From: Phoenix dactylifera
Lineage: Eukaryota > Streptophyta > Magnoliopsida > Arecales > Arecaceae
Assembly: GCF_009389715.1 (NCBI RefSeq)
Contig: NC_052409.1
Coordinates: forward strand, 1,776,001-1,840,000
Length of the DNA stretch: 64,000 nucleotides
Reading direction: 5' to 3'
The position numbers and the translations under genes are program-made. The notes below the pieces were generated by a model, which did no database searches, was not told the origin of the DNA, and saw only the letters and a program-made list of their open reading frames with translations. The stretch's first letter is position 1, and each line of letters opens with the position of its first letter. This document shows, in pieces, positions 60,588 to 64,000 of this stretch.

Positions 60588-61271
60588 ATATTGTAACTGC
60601 TACCATAGTTCTGAGAGGGCTTGGAGGCATTCTGTTTATCTTCAGCAGTTAGTTAGGAGCTTATCTCCTAGTCTGTAATGTTTGGTCCTTTTTCATTTGT
60701 CTTCTAAAGCTTTGCATGATAGCTGAAAAGAAATGGTTTCAGAGAGTGAGGGTAAATTTGGCAGTGGTCGGATGATCTGAAAATGATGATTGGGTTCTTT
60801 TGCACGAGTTGTCCAACTATCGTTAGTAATTATCTAATTTTGTTCGCTGGACTTGCTGCATCTCGTGTGGGCCATAAGATTATTCTAGTCGCTCCTGAAT
60901 TGCTTCTCAATTCAGCCCAACCCACACGTGACGTGCAGCACCGGATTGAGCACTGGGTTCGGAGGAGGAGGAGGAGGAGGAGGAGAATGGGTCGGCTGCG
61001 GCTCGAAACCCTTCGATTTGATCGCCACGCGTTCGCGGTCCGAGTAAGCGTCCAGAAATACGGGGGCATATGCCTCCGTGTCTCGGACCGAGATTGGGGA
61101 TGGAGGGAATCACCGACGACGGTGGTCCGCCGCACCGAAATAGTTTTGCTCCGTGAGTTTGGAGAAAAGCGAAGGAGCCCGTCACGGCTCGAGCTGGATT
61201 CAGTTTGAGAAAAAGACACGTCGTGGATCGCATTCGGCATCCCCGGTCGCCGACTCGCTTTCCCACCGAAA

Positions 61272-62346
61272 ATGGCCAAGCGACTTCTCCTCCTCCATCT
61301 CAGTATCTCTCTGCCCTAATTTTTTTCGAGTTGTTGGGTCTTGAATGTTCTTTCTTTTCCTCCAATCCTCTAAAACACTTACTTTCCTTTTCTGAACCCA
61401 GAAGAACAAGAGATCTTTAACGGGTTTTGCCGCGAGGGTTTCCATCCCATTCGAATTGTCGGCGCTCTCTTTCTTGTTTTTTCCTCTCTGCACCGTCCGG
61501 TGCTCCATAAACCAGACAAGAAATCATCGTTCTGACAAATAATATGATACTTCTGTATTATTTTCCGGCTCGTTTTTTAGTGTTTGATCAAATGATATCC
61601 GATTCCAAGATCAGATTCTTTGACAACTAATGGTATTCATATTATGTTTGATTCCAAGACCAGATTTCTGGTCTTCAAAGTACATGGTATGTAAGCAATA
61701 TATAGTTAATAGATCATTGGATGATCAATATTGGACCCCCATTGTCTAATCATGACCCGACCAAATCCTAATTTACCTATATATATAGGCTAAGAGTCTC
61801 TAAATCCCACGATTTTTACCATGTAAGCAATTTAGAGGTAGTAAATTACATCAAACTTCTTGGATCATTAATGTTAGACCTCCATTGTCCAATATGACCT
61901 GACCGGATCCTAGTCATTCATACGTACATATATAAAAGGCCAATTGGGTTTGCTTGAAATCTTTAATCCTTCTCTTAGTTGATTGATCTCCCAAATTTAA
62001 TGTAGTTATTATATAGGAAGAGTTTTATAGAGTATTATTCATTTCTGAAACTGCTTTAGTAAACAAGATTCTACTTAGCCAAGTCCACCTGGTATTTTAG
62101 ATGGAATCAGAACATTTTTTATATACCTATGAGTGTTTGCTAGATCTGGGGTATGAACACATTAATTTAATTCCAGATTTTCTATTTCAGAAAAAAGTTA
62201 TGAAACAAGCAAGATAACTTTGATTCCAGAACCCTCAAGATTGCAATCAACTAAGCTAAGAGCTTGAAATAAGTTTCAAATGTAGCAAGGTGCCATACTT
62301 TTGAGTAGTATGTTCTAATATTGAAACCTTTTTCTTTCTCATACAG
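61272..62346 (+). other. Probable lipase leader exon and first intron
   Basis: 61272-61302 encodes MAKRLLLLHL and, if spliced at A|GTATCT, is in frame with the exon at 62347. Unspliced it is a 15-codon upstream frame ending TAA. The rest is AT-rich and contains repeated wording (TTGATTCCAAGA.CAGATT; ATTGTCCAAT.ATGACC.GACC) around 61590-61930. Inference only. Confidence 0.35.
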
Positions 62347-64000
62347 ATTCTAGCATACGTCTTATGAGAAAAGAAGATTCTTGTCGGCAACTTGCATCAG
62401 GTGTTCTGAATCGATGGCTATCACAACACCCCAGAGCCGAGAAAAAGGAGAAAGTAGGGGCCAAGGATTTGAGTAAAAAAGAGGAAAGACTCCCAGATTC
62501 TCTGAAAACCAACCTGAATGAACCTGGTAATTATGATCCAATGCTTGTCAAAGATGGTTCTGATGATCAAGAATTGAATATCTCGAAGTGGAAACTGGAA
62601 CTTGCTTGGCTCTCTAAAGCTCTTGAGCCGGCAATGCAATTTTATAAGTGGGCATCTTCTACAGGTTCTTTCTTTTGTGCCTTCCTTTTCTCCTTCCCTT
62701 TCAACTAACTGCATAGACATCCATGATCATTGTATTTAGTTGACCAATTTTCCTTCTCTCGTATCTTCTTTCATTTAAATAAATATTGATGTCTAAAGCA
62801 TTATTCATCTTTCTCCATACTGTCATTTGTGTAATGCAGACTCATTAGTGATGTGATGCTAGGGACTGTTTTTCTATGATTGACATGCATGCATATATAT
62901 TAGACATGAAATTTGACATCATGGAAATCAAATACTGTACTTTACAGGGATCAATTTGCAAGCCATCCCTCTTTTTATTTCCATACATTAGTTTATCTGT
63001 TAACAAACCTGAAGTCAGTTTATATTAGGTGAAATGCCAGAGGAGGCATGTATTGTTTCAGTATGGTAATCGAGATATAAATGTTGACGTATCAGCTAAT
63101 ACATTTCTAGATTAGCTCGGAATTTGACATTTCAGTTGTAGCACATATGGAAGTGGAAAACAACACATAAAATATTGTCTGATTATCATACAACATAATG
63201 AAACTGATAAGCAACACTAAACAATTTAGATTCAAGATGCATCAAACGCATTGTATCAGGCCTGTAAATATAGTTGGGGATGTGGATTATTTTATCATTT
63301 TGTAATCCTTACAGCAAGTCTTCACTCATAATAAAATAGATCCTATTATGCTCTCCAGCTATGGATGCTAACTGAGTGCTGACTAACTGCAGGAAGTCAT
63401 GAAAAGCAGAAAGCACCACCGAGCACTCATTCTTTTATTGAGATTCTTACCAATCTTCAGCGGAGTAAAGTTAGCATCCAGGACTGGAGCCTTAGTGATC
63501 TTACAGTTGGTTTGTACCTCATTTACTTGAGCCAAGCTTCGGCAGAGAAGGTCGAGGATTTCAAGGGGATTCAGATCTTTTCAGATGCTATGGTAATTTC
63601 TGATCTGCTGTTTTGTAGGAGACTTTTGAGTGGATATTTATTAGTGAAATGTCTCAATCATTAATTTGAACTTCATTGGCATGTCACTTTATATAGGAAC
63701 TTGTTGGTAATGCTGTTAAAAAGTAATTGATACTTCTTTACTTTTAAATCTGTTGGAAGGATATTATGATTTGCTAACTTGCATGATTTTATGGTTTTTT
63801 GCTAGGTTCAAGAACTAATTTATCACATTGAACTAGCAAAGGGGGCTTATAAAGAAAATGCAACTGGTCTTGCACGCCATAGCATGCTTCGAGAAAGGAA
63901 CATCATAAAGTTTGTAAAAGATTCCAGTGTGATGAGGCCTGGATACTATATTGGGATCGATACCCGTAATAAATTAGTTATTCTTGGGATTCGTGGGACT
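62347..64000 (+). CDS. Class-3 lipase (diacylglycerol lipase-like), 5' half
   Basis: An alpha/beta-hydrolase of the lipase class 3 family, cut by the right edge. Coding exons are 62364-62664 (within an exon starting at 62347 after TACAG), 63393-63592 and 63806-64000 onwards; junctions are GT/AG and the phase is kept (ACA G|GA AGT; ATG|GTT). The protein begins MRKEDSCRQLASGVLNRWLS, then KWKLELAWLSKALEPAMQFY, SFIEILTNLQRSKVSIQDWS, LSDLTVGLYLIYLSQ, LIYHIELAKGAYKENATGLA and PGYYIGIDTRNKLVILGIRG T. VILGIRGT is the beta strand before the oxyanion region; the GxSxG nucleophile elbow should follow beyond the window. The family cleaves acyl chains from glycerolipids. No stop precedes ATG 62364 within its exon, so an upstream coding exon is possible: ATG 61272-61302 would join in frame through a GTATCT donor. 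Start uncertain. Confidence 0.85.

Larger units (their letters stand above)
57611..61271. other. Intergenic, no supported gene
   Basis: Contains the BAHD upstream region (57611-57800), poly-A and poly-T runs (57870-58010), a TA microsatellite (58268-58296), a MITE-like element (60411-60587), a GGA repeat (60962-60984) and the likely promoter of the lipase gene (about 60700-61270). The open frames around 60780-61270 overlap on both strands and lack domains. Confidence 0.5.

Noticed and set aside
60783-61279. Overlapping open frames of 119-149 codons on both strands
   Set aside because: They lie over a GGA repeat and a GC-rich promoter region, carry no domain and conflict with each other.
1-64000. 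CRISPR arrays, rRNA or tRNA genes
   Set aside because: No spaced palindromic repeats, rRNA segments or convincing tRNA cloverleaf boxes were seen; the tandem repeats present are ordinary eukaryotic duplications.

Overview
This window is nuclear DNA of a flowering plant, most likely a monocot and perhaps a palm. The evidence is GC-rich single-exon genes set in long AT-rich intergenic DNA, a plant-type PP1 gene with a 4.7 kb intron, plant-only families (AP2/ERF, ATL RING-H2, BAHD, PHT1), and a dense mix of CACTA, hAT, LINE, Copia and LTR-ended repeats. The palm assignment is inference; nothing here fixes the species.

Layout. 1-563 (-) is the 5' end of a PHT1 phosphate transporter with an in-frame stop and a 1-base deletion; a P1BS box and TATA box survive upstream. 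3144-11191 (-) is an intact four-exon PP1 phosphatase catalytic subunit whose introns hold a hAT MITE, a long AT microsatellite, a local duplication and a LINE scrap. 11971-12334 carries two tandem units with four CACGTG boxes. 14490-28123 is a direct duplication: two copies of a small secreted HKPP-repeat proline-rich protein gene (17273-17653 and 26432-26800), each preceded by a broken CACTA (En/Spm) element. The second copy is also split by a 3.6 kb LTR-ended insertion with a perfect 5-bp target duplication, and carries a small poly-A-tailed insertion. 31793-32404 and 38870-39244 (both -) are two group-IX-type ERF transcription factors. 42190-46325 holds a Copia relic and a LINE relic (DUF4283 plus RNase H, no reverse transcriptase seen). 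46330-47701 is a hAT-ended element with a perfect 8-bp target duplication that contains a fragment of an AGC-VIII kinase gene. 52772-53749 (+) is an ATL-type RING-H2 ubiquitin ligase, 56216-57610 (-) a BAHD acyltransferase, and 62364-64000 (+) the 5' half of a class-3 lipase running off the right edge.

The genes do not form a pathway. Several belong to families used in stress and wall responses (ERFs, ATL ligase, BAHD, PRP, PHT1), but that is family knowledge, not a link shown by the sequence. The least ordinary objects are the gene-capturing hAT element, the PRP tandem duplication with its readable order of transposon events, and the duplicated G-box cassette.
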